This document shows, one piece after another, positions 11,497 through 23,265 of a stretch of 64,000 bases of DNA. The number at the start of each line of letters is the position of its first letter. The first letter of the stretch is position 1. The DNA is taken from contig JAHLKC010000126.1 of assembly GCA_025449115.1 (NCBI GenBank), forward strand, positions 1 to 64,000. Direction: 5' to 3'. Under the pieces are notes generated by a model. That model searched no databases. It worked only from the letters and a program-made list of their open reading frames with translations, and was not told the origin of the DNA. The position numbers and the translations under genes were made by a program. Origin of the DNA: Chytridium lagenaria. Lineage: Eukaryota; Chytridiomycota; Chytridiomycetes; Chytridiales; Chytridiaceae.

Positions 11497-12162
11497 GCTG
11501 GTAACGGTAGTCGTTTGTATTGCGCATATTTCATGTCTTGTTGGTGATCATCCATGTTATCATATGAGTATGGGGGTGGAGGCATGCCGGCTGCATCCGC
11601 TGAGCCGGGAACTGCTCGTGCGGAAGAAGAAGCGACATAGGGAGTGGAACGCCCATTAATGTTGTTCATCGCATGGTGGAGGGATGGCATGGGAGGCATC
11701 ATGGAGTCACGGTAATTAGAGCGACCATTGTAGTGAGAACCTGGAGCCGAAGCGTTTTGACCCCGATCCATAGCAAGGTTGCCATACCCTGTTTGACTGT
11801 ACGGGTCCCCGGCAGCCATAGCCGCGGCTCTTGCAGCAGCATGGTGGTTAGGAGGAGTGTAATCGAGACTGGGTCTACGAATCATGTTTTGGTTGAAGTC
11901 GATCAAGGGCCTGATGGTTCACGATGTGTCTCTGGTGCTGCGGGTTGGGTGTGTATGAAGCAGGAAGGTGTTGTGGGGCTGGGGCATAGCGGTGTGCAGG
12001 ACCGCGTCGAGCGTATGGGCTCGAGTTTGCACCAGGGAGTTCGCAGCCGTCTGGACCGCACGGACTGAATTCCTCGAGGTACGTTAGGAGCTCTTCGTCC
12101 TCTGGTAGATGCATGTCGAGAGGAGCAGGCGATGTTTGGGGGTTGTATTGGTAGGAGGCCAT
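8826..12162 (-). CDS. AhpD/carboxymuconolactone decarboxylase-like protein with Q/P-rich N-terminal region
   Basis: Multi-exon minus-strand gene ending at 8826. The N-terminal part (about 12162-11170) is disordered and rich in Pro, His and Gln, including about 20 Gln from a CAA/CAG tract. A conserved part follows: MSSGSDSGYSEEED and a short helical segment (about 11172-10990), then ITHYALWKPSARG (about 10680-10555). Next comes VHPVSIKLRRSILLVSS leading into YRCHFCAAQVAGMG, split by an intron near 10380-10270. That CxxC in a helix after an R-rich helix is the AhpD/CMD redox signature. A large exon (10270-9368) and the last exon (9259-8826) finish the protein. The family reduces peroxides or decarboxylates lactones; the substrate is unknown. 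The N-terminal frame changes near 11905, 11480 and 11270, so the start and the disordered exon boundaries are uncertain. Confidence 0.72.
11441..11500. repeat. CAA/CAG trinucleotide repeat coding polyglutamine
   Basis: A run of TTG/CTG triplets on the plus strand reads as about 20 glutamines on the minus strand, or polyThr in the neighbouring frame. It lies in the disordered N-terminal part of the AhpD-like gene. Such tracts vary in length between strains. Confidence 0.9.
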
Positions 12163-13391
12163 CGTCTCGTCTTGTTTGGTCTCTGCAGGTGATGATCAAT
12201 TTGCAGTCCACAAAAAAAAGCCTGAAAAGGGTGAGGGAAAGGTAGAGGTGGACAAGCACGAGATTCAGGATCCTATTTATAAATTGTGAGAGAAGGCTTC
12301 AGAGAAGCAAATTACAGGGTCACGAAGGGAAAATGATAAACGTCTTCTCTGACTTTCCAGTCCGCGGCAGAGTAAAAAAAAAAAAGAAGCAAGAAAAATC
12401 TTAATAATAATATTTAAAGTGGAGACAATAATTTGTACCCAATTTGTTTGCACCTTTACACCAAATACACTACAGTAAAGCCACCCATCGCGCAGCCAAA
12501 ACAAACGAGATAAACACAAAAAAGTGTCACCAAGTATGATTAGAGATTAATGGATTTTTTATAATATTTTACTAGAGGATGAGGCATTCCATGACGGCGT
12601 ATTGATATCTATTAGGTAGCTTGAGTGCGATAGGTTTTGGTAGACAGTTAGGATGAAGGGTCATGATTTTGCTGAGGGCATAAAATAGAACTGGAAATGG
12701 TCGTTGAAAGCTGCAGAGGTGAGCCTGCTGCATCTTAAGGCTGACCCGGCCCATTCGAAAAAAAGACAGGAAAGAAATATGTGTCAAAGCATGGTCCAAT
12801 TTTATAAATCAGTACAAGGCTTCACTACCCTTTTTGTAGATTTGTGAAAGCCAATGAAAGCACTCTGGAAACAAAAGGCAGTCTCATAGGGAACAAAAAA
12901 AAGTGCCCCCAAACAAACACTTGAATAAGATTTATAACCTGTAAATGTTTACATACATATATCACTAAAATACCTTGGTAGGAGAATTAGAAATAAAACA
13001 AAACGAAGCACAGTTTACAGGGGAAAAGGAAAAGATGTGCGAAAAAAAGGCTGCAACCGAAAAATCATTTGCTATGATTGACCTCACTAACAAATAGAAT
13101 AAAACTATAAAGATAACGTAAATTCGCATGAGCTTTACATAGCACACAAGCTCAGACAGCAATGTACCTTCTCACCGTATAAAAAATAGCCTCGGAAGAC
13201 ATACAGAAATCACGATGAAGAAAATATCATACGTAAAACCGAAAAAAGACGAACCACGCTAGAAGATAAAACCGTTATAATATAATTAAAAAAAAAGGGA
13301 AAGAGTTGGATTCCCGTCTGGAACCAACATTAAAAATATACTCTCTACATTAAGAGAATCACATGGAATCGGGTGAATGTTACAGCCAATC
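12163..13391. other. AT-rich intergenic region
   Basis: Promoter side of the AhpD-like gene and 3' flank of the PAQR gene. Only short Phe/Ser-rich open frames occur. No gene or repeat array recognised. Confidence 0.5.
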
Positions 13392-14930
13392 TTACAGCTG
13401 ATCGCACCTAACCCCGCTTTCATGCCAAAACCGGTAAGCCTTCATCAATCCAATATAATGAGTGACTGCCGCCATAACCACAAGCACATGAAACAGCTGA
13501 TGCGATTGAAACTACAAAAATAGGAAATAAATACACAACGATCAGATCAAAAAATTCATGAAGGCAAATATAAAAAAAAAACACAAAAACAAAAGACGAT
13601 GGCCCATACCCAAATATCAAACTTCCCCGGAAACCACCTCTCCGGTACTCTACTCGCATACAGCGCCGCCCCCAAAATATACATCAACCCCATCGCTCCA
13701 ACATATCTCAAGGCCATCGCCTCCGCAGCAAACTCTGGCTTATATATGATCAACACATGTGCAAGCGGTACGACACCGGCAAGTCCTAGGGCCAGAAAAA
13801 GGGTGGTGCGGAGGTACCGATACTTCGGTGTAGAGAAACGCTTGGACATAGTGACGATGGCGGTGGCGAGTCCGAAAAAAACCATAGTGGGGATGTAGAT
13901 AAGTTGGAGGGTGCGGTAGCAGTAGAAGCCGTAATAGACGGCGGGGATAAAGGATCCGCTGGTTTGGCGGAGTCTGGATAAGTTAACAGCTCTTTGAACA
14001 CAAATGACGATCATCAAGATACGTACACAATTAAAAACACGATTCCAACATAGTCAGCCTTATTCCAGGCCTTCGAGACTTCCATGGAATGACAGCAGCA
14101 CAGATGGTAGGTCGTAGACAATCCAAGACAGAGCACGCTGACATCAAGAAAACACACACCACAACAATATCATAAGCGGTGGTGGTATTTCCAATTGGAA
14201 GGAGGCCGTTGAAAGAGTTTGATCCAGACTGTGGTGTATAAATGGGTGAAAATGCCACAGCTGTAGGGATAGGAAGAGACGCCATAGTGGTGGGAACGCG
14301 ATGAAAATGTCGTAGAAATAGCAGTAGGAACACTTGTCGTGATGATGATAATGGTGTCGTTTGGGGAAAGGGGGGCGGTGGAACTTGACGATGAAGATCG
14401 TGCAAAGCTTAAACCGGATCAGTATAAAAACAACACCGTCCCGATCAAATGGGTGTACACGTTCCCAGTCTCGTTGTGAATGTAGAAAAGTGACCGGAAG
14501 CACCCACGGTATGTGAATTGGATGCGACGGTAGCCAGTAAGGATATACACGTCGTCGTGAAACCAAGCTGGCATGTTTCGATAGTGAACAGTAGTGTCCA
14601 TGTATTTTGTGCCTCTTCGAAGTGCTTCTTCCCTGCATTTAGGGCTATCGTCGCCTTCATCGTCAGCATCCTTGATAACAATAACGGGAGTTGGTGTGGC
14701 CGTTTGTGTCGCGTATGATTTTCTGAAGACGATGTTGACGCGGTATCATCTGCACCAGATCCTGCTTCAAGTCTAAAAAGTGGGTGTTAGGAGAGGGAAA
14801 TAGGATGCTTTTTTCTATAAATACATAAAAAATAGAAATGAAAATGCCGCTCTCATTAAGCGCGTTAGGCAAGATTGAGAGGGATTGAAAACGCAAGACA
14901 GAGCAAGGTCGCTCAGTGGATCGTATTCCC
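13392..14930 (-). CDS. PAQR-family (adiponectin receptor / hemolysin III-like) seven-TM protein
   Basis: The last exon ends FWHESGVRCDQL-stop at 13392. The N-terminal part carries MPAWFHDDVYILTGYR and FYIHNETGNVYTHLIG, the PAQR opening motif (HNETxNxxTHL). A TM segment then leads into LSTTYHLCCCHSMEV and ADYVGI, holding the first metal-binding His. The C-terminal exons carry PERWFPGKFDIW and QSHQLFHVLVVMAAVTHY, the paired His motif. All canonical PAQR blocks are present, so a membrane receptor or ceramidase-like metalloenzyme is well supported; ligand and location are unknown. A Ser/Thr-rich insert lies between TM1 and TM2. The frame breaks after TM1 (about 14413) and within TM2 at 14136-14138, where one base would restore the conserved AVLCLGLS block. 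The start codon upstream of 14760 is not resolved. Confidence 0.85.
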
Positions 14931-15927
14931 CGCAATAGGTGGTGGATAAATGGAAAAATTGCGACGTCGTTAGACCCAAATGAAAGACAAGCACGAGGCG
15001 ATCGCCTCTAGCGAGTCTACCATGTCCCCGCTTCCACCATCTATCCTGTCACATTTCTAGGGTTTTCTCTCCTCCTGACCATACTACCCACGTCAACCCT
15101 GTCACGGCCGCCCATCGAAAAAAGAAAAGAAAAAAGAGAAGAAAGAAAAGAAAGAAAAGAAATAGGGTGAATGCAAGAGGGATGTTAAAATCTCACCCTA
15201 TCGCCTCAAATGCCGCATGTAAGTCTTGATGGCATCAGATTCGGAGCTGTTCCGGGTGGTTTCGATGTCCTTTCTGACAAGGGCGGGAGTCCTCACCCTC
15301 AGCCTCCATCACCACTGTCGTCGACGAAGGTGCTGGAGTCATCTGTGCGATAGAAGGTTCCAATGGTATAGCGATATCCTTAGAGTTCCCCGCTGAACAT
15401 CAGCAGTTTCTGCAAAAATGGGTCTTGCGGCAGTCTGGAATGGTCACAGAAGTTGTAGTAGTGTTGGAGAGAGTTAACGAGTTGAAGTTGAGCTGTTTCC
15501 GATGCAGACGGTGCCGTGATGCAGAGGTTGATGTTGAAGCACTTACAGCTTCTTGATTTATCAACCATTGCCATCAAAGTAGGGGTGGATGCGGAGCTCG
15601 CATCCTTCCCTCCACTACCGGAGTCGGTGGTCTCAATGCATCAGAGCATCAGTTCCAGCTACATCGGACACCTCTAAGTTGGTTAAATGATCGTTGCTTG
15701 ACCTCGTCACTGGCGTTGTCATCGGCGGAGATCAGAAAAGAACCCAACACCCAAAGCAAGCTTTTTTTTTATTATTATATACTTTTTTGCGTCTCATTAG
15801 CGTGACTCACGGAAAAAATGTATTTACGCGCAGAATGCGGGTAATTTTGTTGCAGCAAATCAAACGCTATTTATAATTCTTTTGCCCCCTGCTTCCGTTC
15901 ATATCTGTTCTGACCGCAACGAGAAAG
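14931..15927. other. Intergenic region with polypurine tract
   Basis: Contains a GAAAAGAAAG tract at about 15118-15165 and T-rich DNA near 15760-15790. Short open frames lack recognisable features. It lies between the 5' side of the PAQR gene and the 3' end of the RING gene. Confidence 0.5.
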
Positions 15928-17623
15928 TCACCGGCCTTCATTGTCTAAATCAACCGTCACAAGTGCCGCGTCTGTCCTGCAAGTCGGGCAAAGGGAACTA
16001 TGCCAAAGCCATGGGTCAAGGCACTAAAACGCGCATCATTAATATCAACACCAAAAACGGTAATAATCTTTAATCACAAAACTCTCACCGACGGATGAAA
16101 AATATGCCCACACGGCAACTCCCTCACGTACTCGCCATCCGCAAAATCCTCCAAACACACTGGACACGCCATCTCCCCACTCGACGTGGACCACGCCTTT
16201 GTACTCCCCGCTTCTGTGTCCACCAGTCCACTCGCGTAAGGAGGTGGAAGGTCCACTCTTGTTACGTTTCGTGGCGGAAAAGCTTCATAAGACGTAGACC
16301 CAATACCTTGCGTCCAATGCGGAACGGTGCTTAACTCGATACCGTTCGTATGCCTGCTCATAGGCAGTGGCGGACCTTGAGTCGGGTCAAGTGTTGAATG
16401 CCATTTCGTTTAGGCGAAACACCGGTAGGTGGGGGTGGAACCTGAGAAGTCGAAGAAGCATCGGCTTTTCCTTTCCCTTTGTCAAAACATTATCACCTCC
16501 ATCTCGTTTGACCTTCATCATCGCCTCCCTTCGTCTTCTCTCCCTCACTGAATGATACTTAATCTTTGGAAACCATTCCGGATCTAACACCGGCAATGTC
16601 TCGCCAATACCTCTTCCCCCCATAACCCCGCTATTTCGTCGGCCAGTCTCAACCTCCTCCGCATCTCCCCGTTCTCGTCTCCTCCTCTCTCTTCTCCAAA
16701 ATGCAAACGGCAACCGCCTATCACGTCCGCTTTCTCCCAACAACACCCGGCGTGGCCACGGCCACCATAGAGTCGCGTGTGATTGCTGATCGTCTTCTCG
16801 ACGCATAGGGATAGGAACATTGACGTTTTGAAGAGGTGGCACTGGAGCTGGGACTGCGTTGACAGAGATGAACGTGGAGTCGTATCGGAAGGTGCTTCTT
16901 CGTTAAAAACAGCGCCGTGGCGGCGAGTTGGGAGAAAATGAGGTCGCGTTGCTGATGTTGCTGGTGGTGATCCGTCCCATGGTGACCCGGGGGCATTGAC
17001 GAGCGACGTCTTTCTTCGTAAACGGTTGAGGCTGTAGTCCCACTTTGTGAATTCAATGGCAAAGGTATAGGAACGCGACGATCAGCCACTGCAGTGAGCT
17101 TTCTGGAAAAGACAAGCTATAAGCATTTTGAAGACGATGTTGCACCTTGACAGTAGACCGCATCAGCTGTTATTCTATCCGCCACCATTTGCCGTCCTGC
17201 TGGCGTGTCGGTAAGGTCAACCGCATTTGATGAAGACAGTGTAGCTGACATGTGTGGAGTGGGTCGAAGTTGATCTGGCCAACCTCTAGATGGTGCAATG
17301 CTGCCTCTTCTCGCTATGACACGCGAGCAGGTGAGATGGGGTGGTCTTGTGTTTCTGCTGTGTGCGCTCTTAGAGGAGACGTTCAACAACCTCTGTGGCA
17401 ATATCGGATGGTGCCGCCGCGGACACACGAGTAGACAACGCATAATATACGTAGATGACAGCGGTTGCAAATATAGTACTAAGGAAAACAAGCTTTTCAA
17501 GTATTGAGGTTAGGTTCAGGCCCGAAAAACTCACAGCAAGACTTCCCCAATCTCGGATGCCGTTGATGTCGTTTGAACGCTTCCTGGCGCATAAGTCATG
17601 TAGCGGTCTGGATTCGTGGTCAT
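15928..17623 (-). CDS. Membrane-anchored RING-H2 E3 ubiquitin ligase
   Basis: Start at 17623 (MTTNPDRYMTYAPG). An intron joins this exon to a clear TM helix, TIFATAVIYVYYALSTRV, in phase. A long polar, low-complexity region follows. The C-terminus is a RING-H2 finger: CPVCLEDF, then ELPCGHIFHPS, then across a 66-bp intron (16088-16024) CLDPWL and CPTC, giving C-x2-C ... C-x-H-x2-H ... C-x2-C. The stop is at 15928. The layout of N-terminal TM, linker and C-terminal RING-H2 is that of transmembrane E3 ligases that ubiquitinate membrane or endosomal cargo; the target is unknown. The frame changes after the TM exon (about 17370) and before the RING exon (about 16400), so the middle of the model is approximate. 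Confidence 0.83.
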
Positions 17624-18063
17624 TGTAATGTCAATATCCATTCTCCTCGCTTTAATCTTCCAAGTTTTGGGCTCCCTTGGGTCATGTCGGAATTTTAGCT
17701 TTTCTTGCCTGGTATATATGCTCCGATCCTGGGAGACGTGTCTCCTTTTACGTCATCAATTCAATGGTGTAAAGTTAAAATCCGCAACAAAAATTGGATT
17801 TGTTGAATGAACTGATTTCTATTCCGACTTGAATAATATACATGAATGACGAAACGTACTTGAGGAGAACATAAAACGGAAAGGAAACGATAAAACGTAG
17901 TGAAAAGACGCGTTCGGAAACAAAGAAAAAAAAAAGCGCACAACCTTTAATCATGCAACAAAAGAAGGCTCTGAAATGGAACAAAGGCAATAAGAACATG
18001 AATATGGTAAAAAAGGAAGTTTCAAATGAACTGCAAGAAACTAACTTGATGAGGAGAGATATA
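17624..18063. other. Intergenic region
   Basis: Spacer of 440 bp between the RING gene start and the end of the kelch-GPCR gene. Only short, biased open frames; no gene seen. Confidence 0.5.
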
Positions 18064-21000
18064 CTAGACCAAAAAAGAGAAAAGCAGACAAGGAGAAACG
18101 GGTTGGAAAAGAATAGCCTTCTTTACAAAAATTTTACCAAGCGTCTCCAGCGGCCTTCCTCGAAGGTGGAGCAGCCAGTTGGATAGCTGCAGATTTTGAC
18201 CTGTGGACATCCTCTGCTTCAACGGTTGCGTGCAAGTCCTGCAACACAGCACCTCCTCCTGCGTTGTTTCACCCCCCTCATCTGAAGTTGTACCTCTTCC
18301 TCCAGTGCCACCCGACGGTCCCAAGTCAAAGACCCGTTGAGACTTGAAAACGGCGTTGTAGGTCTTTGCAAAGAAGTTGGACCCGATCACTGTGCAAAGC
18401 GTCAAACACGTCAACAGTGAATTGATAACGTGAAGGGTCGGCGGCAACTTGATCGTCAACGACAACGGTACCAGCACAATAAGACTCAGCACGGTTGCGT
18501 AAATGGCCAAATTGATTTGGAAAGACTCGTTAAACTTGGAGGTCACATTTCGGGTGGAGAAACTGACAAAGACACCGTAGAGCAACACTAAACCGGGAGG
18601 AGCGATCAAAATCCAGAGCCACAACCCCATCTTGGATGCCGTGCAAATCGGCCAGACTTCTCCATCGACCACAACGGAACCAATCTCGTAAGGAGACATG
18701 ACACTGAACGCCGACAACACACCGGTATTAACAATCATCAAAGCCGCAACCACGGCAATGAGAACACCGTCCTTGACCACAGCGACACGGGACGATCGAC
18801 TCCGCATGAAGATGAAATGGATACGCCAGTTCTTGACCACCATTGCGCTAAAGACGAGCATACAACCCTCGCTAAACATCCAGAGACCCGTGCGGCAGGT
18901 CATGGAGGAGGCGCTTTTGGGGTTGGGGTTGACGGGGAGGTTGTAGGCGATGATACCACCAAAGGCGCAGAGAGCGCCAAGGGCGTACAGGGTGAGGAAA
19001 GTAGGGGAGGCGGAACGGAAGGCGGGAGTTTTGCGGTAGATGAGAGTGGCGATGAGGGAGAGGATAGATAGGATAATACCGATTCCGGCGATAGTGTAGC
19101 CGATAGACAAGATGAGAGTTTGCACATATTGCAAAGGTTTCTCTTCGGGTTCAACTGGAGGGAAGGTCGCCTGTGAAAAAGTACAATTGGAACATTCAGC
19201 AATGCAATTGGAAATGGGGAAGAAAAGAATTGAAATACGCTTGGAATCGAAGCACTCACCAGCAATCCACTGATACTACCTCCATCACGTCTCGTACCGC
19301 CATACATCAACAACATAGTCCTGTTGTCAGGCTTGCAGACGTCATAGTCTTTTGTAAACTCACACGCATTTCTAGAGTCACTTTGTTTAAATGCCACACT
19401 GGTCATCCCTTGCAACTCATAAGGCAGCTTGGATGACGCAGCCTCTCCCGTCCATTCTTCTTTCACATGGTTGAAGATATATACTCCATTCTTCATGTCA
19501 CCGTTCGAGTTACCACCCACAATCATAATCCTACGTGCGTCCAGGACGACACCGGTGGCTTTAGAGAGGGCAGGGGGTGCGAAAGAGGAGGATGAGAAGA
19601 TAGGACTCCAGGTGTTGCTGGTGATGGAGTAAATGTGGAGGGTGGAGAGATCACGAGTTCCAGTGTTACCGCCAAAGAGAAGCAGTGAAGTGGGACTAAG
19701 AGCGAGGAGGTTGGAGAACGATGAGGCGGGTGGGGTGGGGCCAGCTGCGGGAGTGAGTTGGCTCCAAGTAGAGGTCGTAAGGTCGAGACGCCAGAGATCG
19801 TTTTGAATGTTAGCAGAATCGTCCTGACCTAAATAAGGATATCAGAATCACTTTCATTACTAAAAAAAAAAAAATCAAGTTTTGAGGATGCTCACCTCCC
19901 CAGACAAACATGAACTTGTCATCGACCATAGCGACAGCGTGGTTCTTCCTCCTGACAGGTCCACCCCCAATTGTAGACACGACCTCCCAAGCCATGTTCC
20001 TCATAGACCACTTCCAAACCTCTGAAACAAAGCTCTGATCCTGACGTGTTCCACCGACAATGTAAAGCTCCTCAGTGGCTTTACGGAAGACGGCGCCGTG
20101 GCCCTGCATCGCTGGAGGCCACTGAGTAGAGGAAGATGAGGCCGGGGGAGCAATTGACGTCCAATTGGTAGTGTCGATGGAGTACATGTACAGGTCACGG
20201 TTGAAGGCATTCGTTGAAGTTACACCGCCGTAAAAGAGGAAGGTGTTTGACGTGGCAAGAGTTTGAGTGTGGTCCTAAACATAGCGAGCATTAGCAACCA
20301 ATGAAACGACAAGAAGACAAAAGAAAACTTACAATAAGTCCCGGAGGAGCCCTGCCAAAGCCGTTCAAGCTGGACCAGACGCTCCCAGCAGCGGTACCCA
20401 CACCTTGCAAAACCCCATCACTGACTCCAGTAGACAGTACACCCTGTGACAATTGATTCGTCACCTCTCCTAGAACTTCTTCCGCCGGTTTAGTAACAAC
20501 CCCACACCTATTGGCTCCATCGGCACCACCCCCAACAGCAGCCTGCGTCACAGTCCTCCTCCAAGCAGCACAAGCTCTTTCACCAACACAAGGTGCGAGC
20601 CCAACACCTCCATTCTTGGCATCCATCTTCTTGTTCTTTCCACCCTGGAACCGTCCATCAATCTTCTCCTTGAGAACGAGATACATGGCTTGGTCAACGT
20701 TTTTCAAAGCAGAGGTGAGGAGATACGAGGAAGTGACGTCGGTGCGGTTGGCGAATGTTGTTCTGGATTCGTCGGTGTCGACTCCAATTGCCCAACGTGA
20801 TGCTCGCGCAAAGTGTGCGATGGCGGCGGAACCGAGAGCACCACCAGCGCCAAACAAAACATCGGCATTACGGGTCAGGAATGCTGAGAGAAGGGGTGAG
20901 CATACAAACAATTAAAAGCATTGAGAATGATGATAGGAACTTACATTCTGCGGTTGCGACGCCCAAGTCGGTATTACCCCATGTGGGGTCGTCGGAAAAT

Positions 21001-21828
21001 GTACCGAGAACCGTGACAGCAGGGTTTGAGAACTTGACACCGTTGAGGAATCCGTATACTAGAAAAATAATTATAAGCATATGCCTACAGACAAAAACCC
21101 TTTTTACATACCATAACGCTGAACAGGGCCAACAGGGTTTCCACCAATGACACCGACAACGCTTGTGTTGGTAACGGCACCAGCGAGGACACCAGCAAGG
21201 TAACCAGGTTCATCCTCTCCAAAGTAGATTCCCTGCACGTTCGACGGATACTCCTTCTCTTCGATTTGCTCTGCAAAGATAAATGGGTTATTGACTTTTA
21301 ACAAGAAACGTGGCCACTTACGATCCATAATAGAGAAAGTGATCTTTGGAAACGTTGTGGCGATAGATTTGCAATGGACCCAAACCCGATTCCCATATAA
21401 ACACCGTGAACAATGCTAGAGTCTTCAAGGGTAATTGTGTCAGTGTGCGTTGTTGAAAGGAAAAGTGGCATCAATAGAACTAAGAACAGCAGAGGCGATT
21501 TGATGATCATACCACTTTCAAGCTGTTGCCTCAAGATGGGAACAAAGTCATCAAAGCTCGTAGAGTTTGGTTTAAAGATATTTTGCAGGTGTAGCTCCTC
21601 GATTCGGCAACGGCTCGATCGCATCCAGTGAGTCCAAGGTTCGTGAATCCATTGCTCCTTGCCACCTCTGGTCATGAAGAAAAAAAAAAGGTGAGATGTG
21701 GGATGTGGCAAGATGAGGTACCGAGTCAACGTACCAAGGTTGGCGCTCTCAAGGATAATGGCGAAGGTCTGGGCGTTGGAAAACGCTGCCGTCAACGACA
21801 CCACCAATATAGGGAGAACCGACAACAT
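18064..21828 (-). CDS. Bmp/PnrA-like ligand-binding domain - kelch propeller - class C GPCR fusion receptor
   Basis: Start at 21828 with signal peptide MLSVLPILVVSLTAAFSNAQ. The ectodomain first resembles the bacterial Bmp/PnrA family: DDFVPILRQQLESG, then YFGEDEPGYLAGVLAGAVTN, VVGVIGGNPVGPV, FLNGVKFSNP, ADVLFGAGGALGSAA and WAIGVDTDES (about 21590-20740). It continues into about six kelch repeats (20275-19260) marked by LFYGG, YIVGGT, FVWGG, LLFGG, MIVGG and LMYGG, enough for one beta-propeller. A seven-TM block of class C type follows (19160-18310), with FRSASPTFLTLYALGALCAF and CRTGLWMFSEGCMLVFSAM continuing into a KNWRIHFIF segment. The cytoplasmic tail is about 90 residues. The 7TM exon is one uninterrupted frame, so the fusion is not an artefact of the kelch-7TM junction. 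Expected at the plasma membrane, coupled to G proteins; the ligand is unknown. Early ectodomain exon borders (21760-21300) are approximate. Confidence 0.88.
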
Positions 21829-23265
21829 CGTAGTTGCGTCCCGTCTATCAAAAAAAAAGGCTGCTGTAAGGAAAAAAACGTCCTAACGTCGTCTCAAGCG
21901 ATAAGCTACAAAAAAAGTGGCAACTTTCTAAAAAAACAGCAACTAATTATTATTACAAGAAGATGGCAATCAACAATGTCTTTTTCTTTCGTTTCCGCAA
22001 AAAAACCCACTCCACTCTTATCTCGCGTCTGTAAGGGAGGGAAACTTTGTGTTGTGTTGTGGTTTCACCGACACACCCACCCACCCAATGCCTCACCTCC
22101 CTTTAAAACCTCAAACACCCCATCACACAAAGATTCGATCGAGCCCACTGCCCACCCAGGCCCAAGGCATTATTAAACGATCCCTGGCCAACCCCTCTCA
22201 AACTTGCATAACCAAGAACGCCACGAGGGACGACACAAACCCACATGCCTTGGACCAACCAACTGTCGTCCTCTGTTTCAAAGCTCTCCCCCCTGTTTCC
22301 TCAATATGCTTGTTGCCCCACACTCTAGAGGAGTTGCACCAATAAAGAGTGGCGTTAAAAAACATAAAAATAGATTTTTTTTTTTCATTTTATTTCTCGC
22401 GCCTGTTCGATAAATGGCGCTGGGAACGTAAACAAGATAAAATAAAATTAAAGTAAAACCAACAGGGCCACATAATAGCTTTTTGTGTTAAAAACTCTAC
22501 GATCCAAAACAGATAAAAAAAAACACCCATCAGCTATCACACCGAGAAAAGCTCCATTTGTGTTTCAATTTTACATCTACTTCATAACGTTGTTTAAAGT
22601 GGTTTGAACAAGTAATACCCCCGTCCCTTGAAATCGACATTGCATGAAGAGTTACGATTTCCGACCAAATACCATAGCATCCAAAAATACGGCGTCCACT
22701 CTTTCTAGTTTTTATGTTACGTTACGTTCGCATCATTAACATATGTACTTCATATCAAGCTCCATTGGTCGTCTGTGATGAAAGGAATCTAAAAAAACCA
22801 ATTTGTAAACAACCATTACTCATGTTTTGAATGGTCCAAACAATCAAAATAACCGGGATTTATGTAAACCCTTCACAGCACTAGTGTCCCATTGCACCAC
22901 ATACCCTGGTTTGCGCAGTCAGAGTATGGAATCCTCCTTTAGCTTCTCTTACAACATCTCTCCACCATAGAAAAGTTACCTAAGCTATAGCTGGGGCAAT
23001 AGACCACTAGTTTGCCAACCTCCCTACCAAGATACGATTTCAACTTACACAGCAAAGTCTAAAATGGACGAACCAAACGTCTCGCACATTCTTTTAACAT
23101 GATTTGATTATACGTTTTATAAAGCGGTATTCCCCCACCATGATTTGATTGTCCGTTTATACAACGGTATTAAAAAACTAACCATGATACAAATATAGTA
23201 TGAAGGTAATGAACGCAAAACCAAACTTCCATCAGCTCACGTACCCAATATGATGGGATACCAAC
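21829..23265. other. Intergenic region, upstream flank of the fusion receptor
   Basis: Short plus-strand open frames at 21628-22413 are Pro/His-rich or antisense to the receptor's first exon and show no family motif. The rest is AT-rich. The repeat CATGATTTGATTNTNCGTTTATA occurs twice at about 23098-23162, just before the satellite. Confidence 0.5.
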
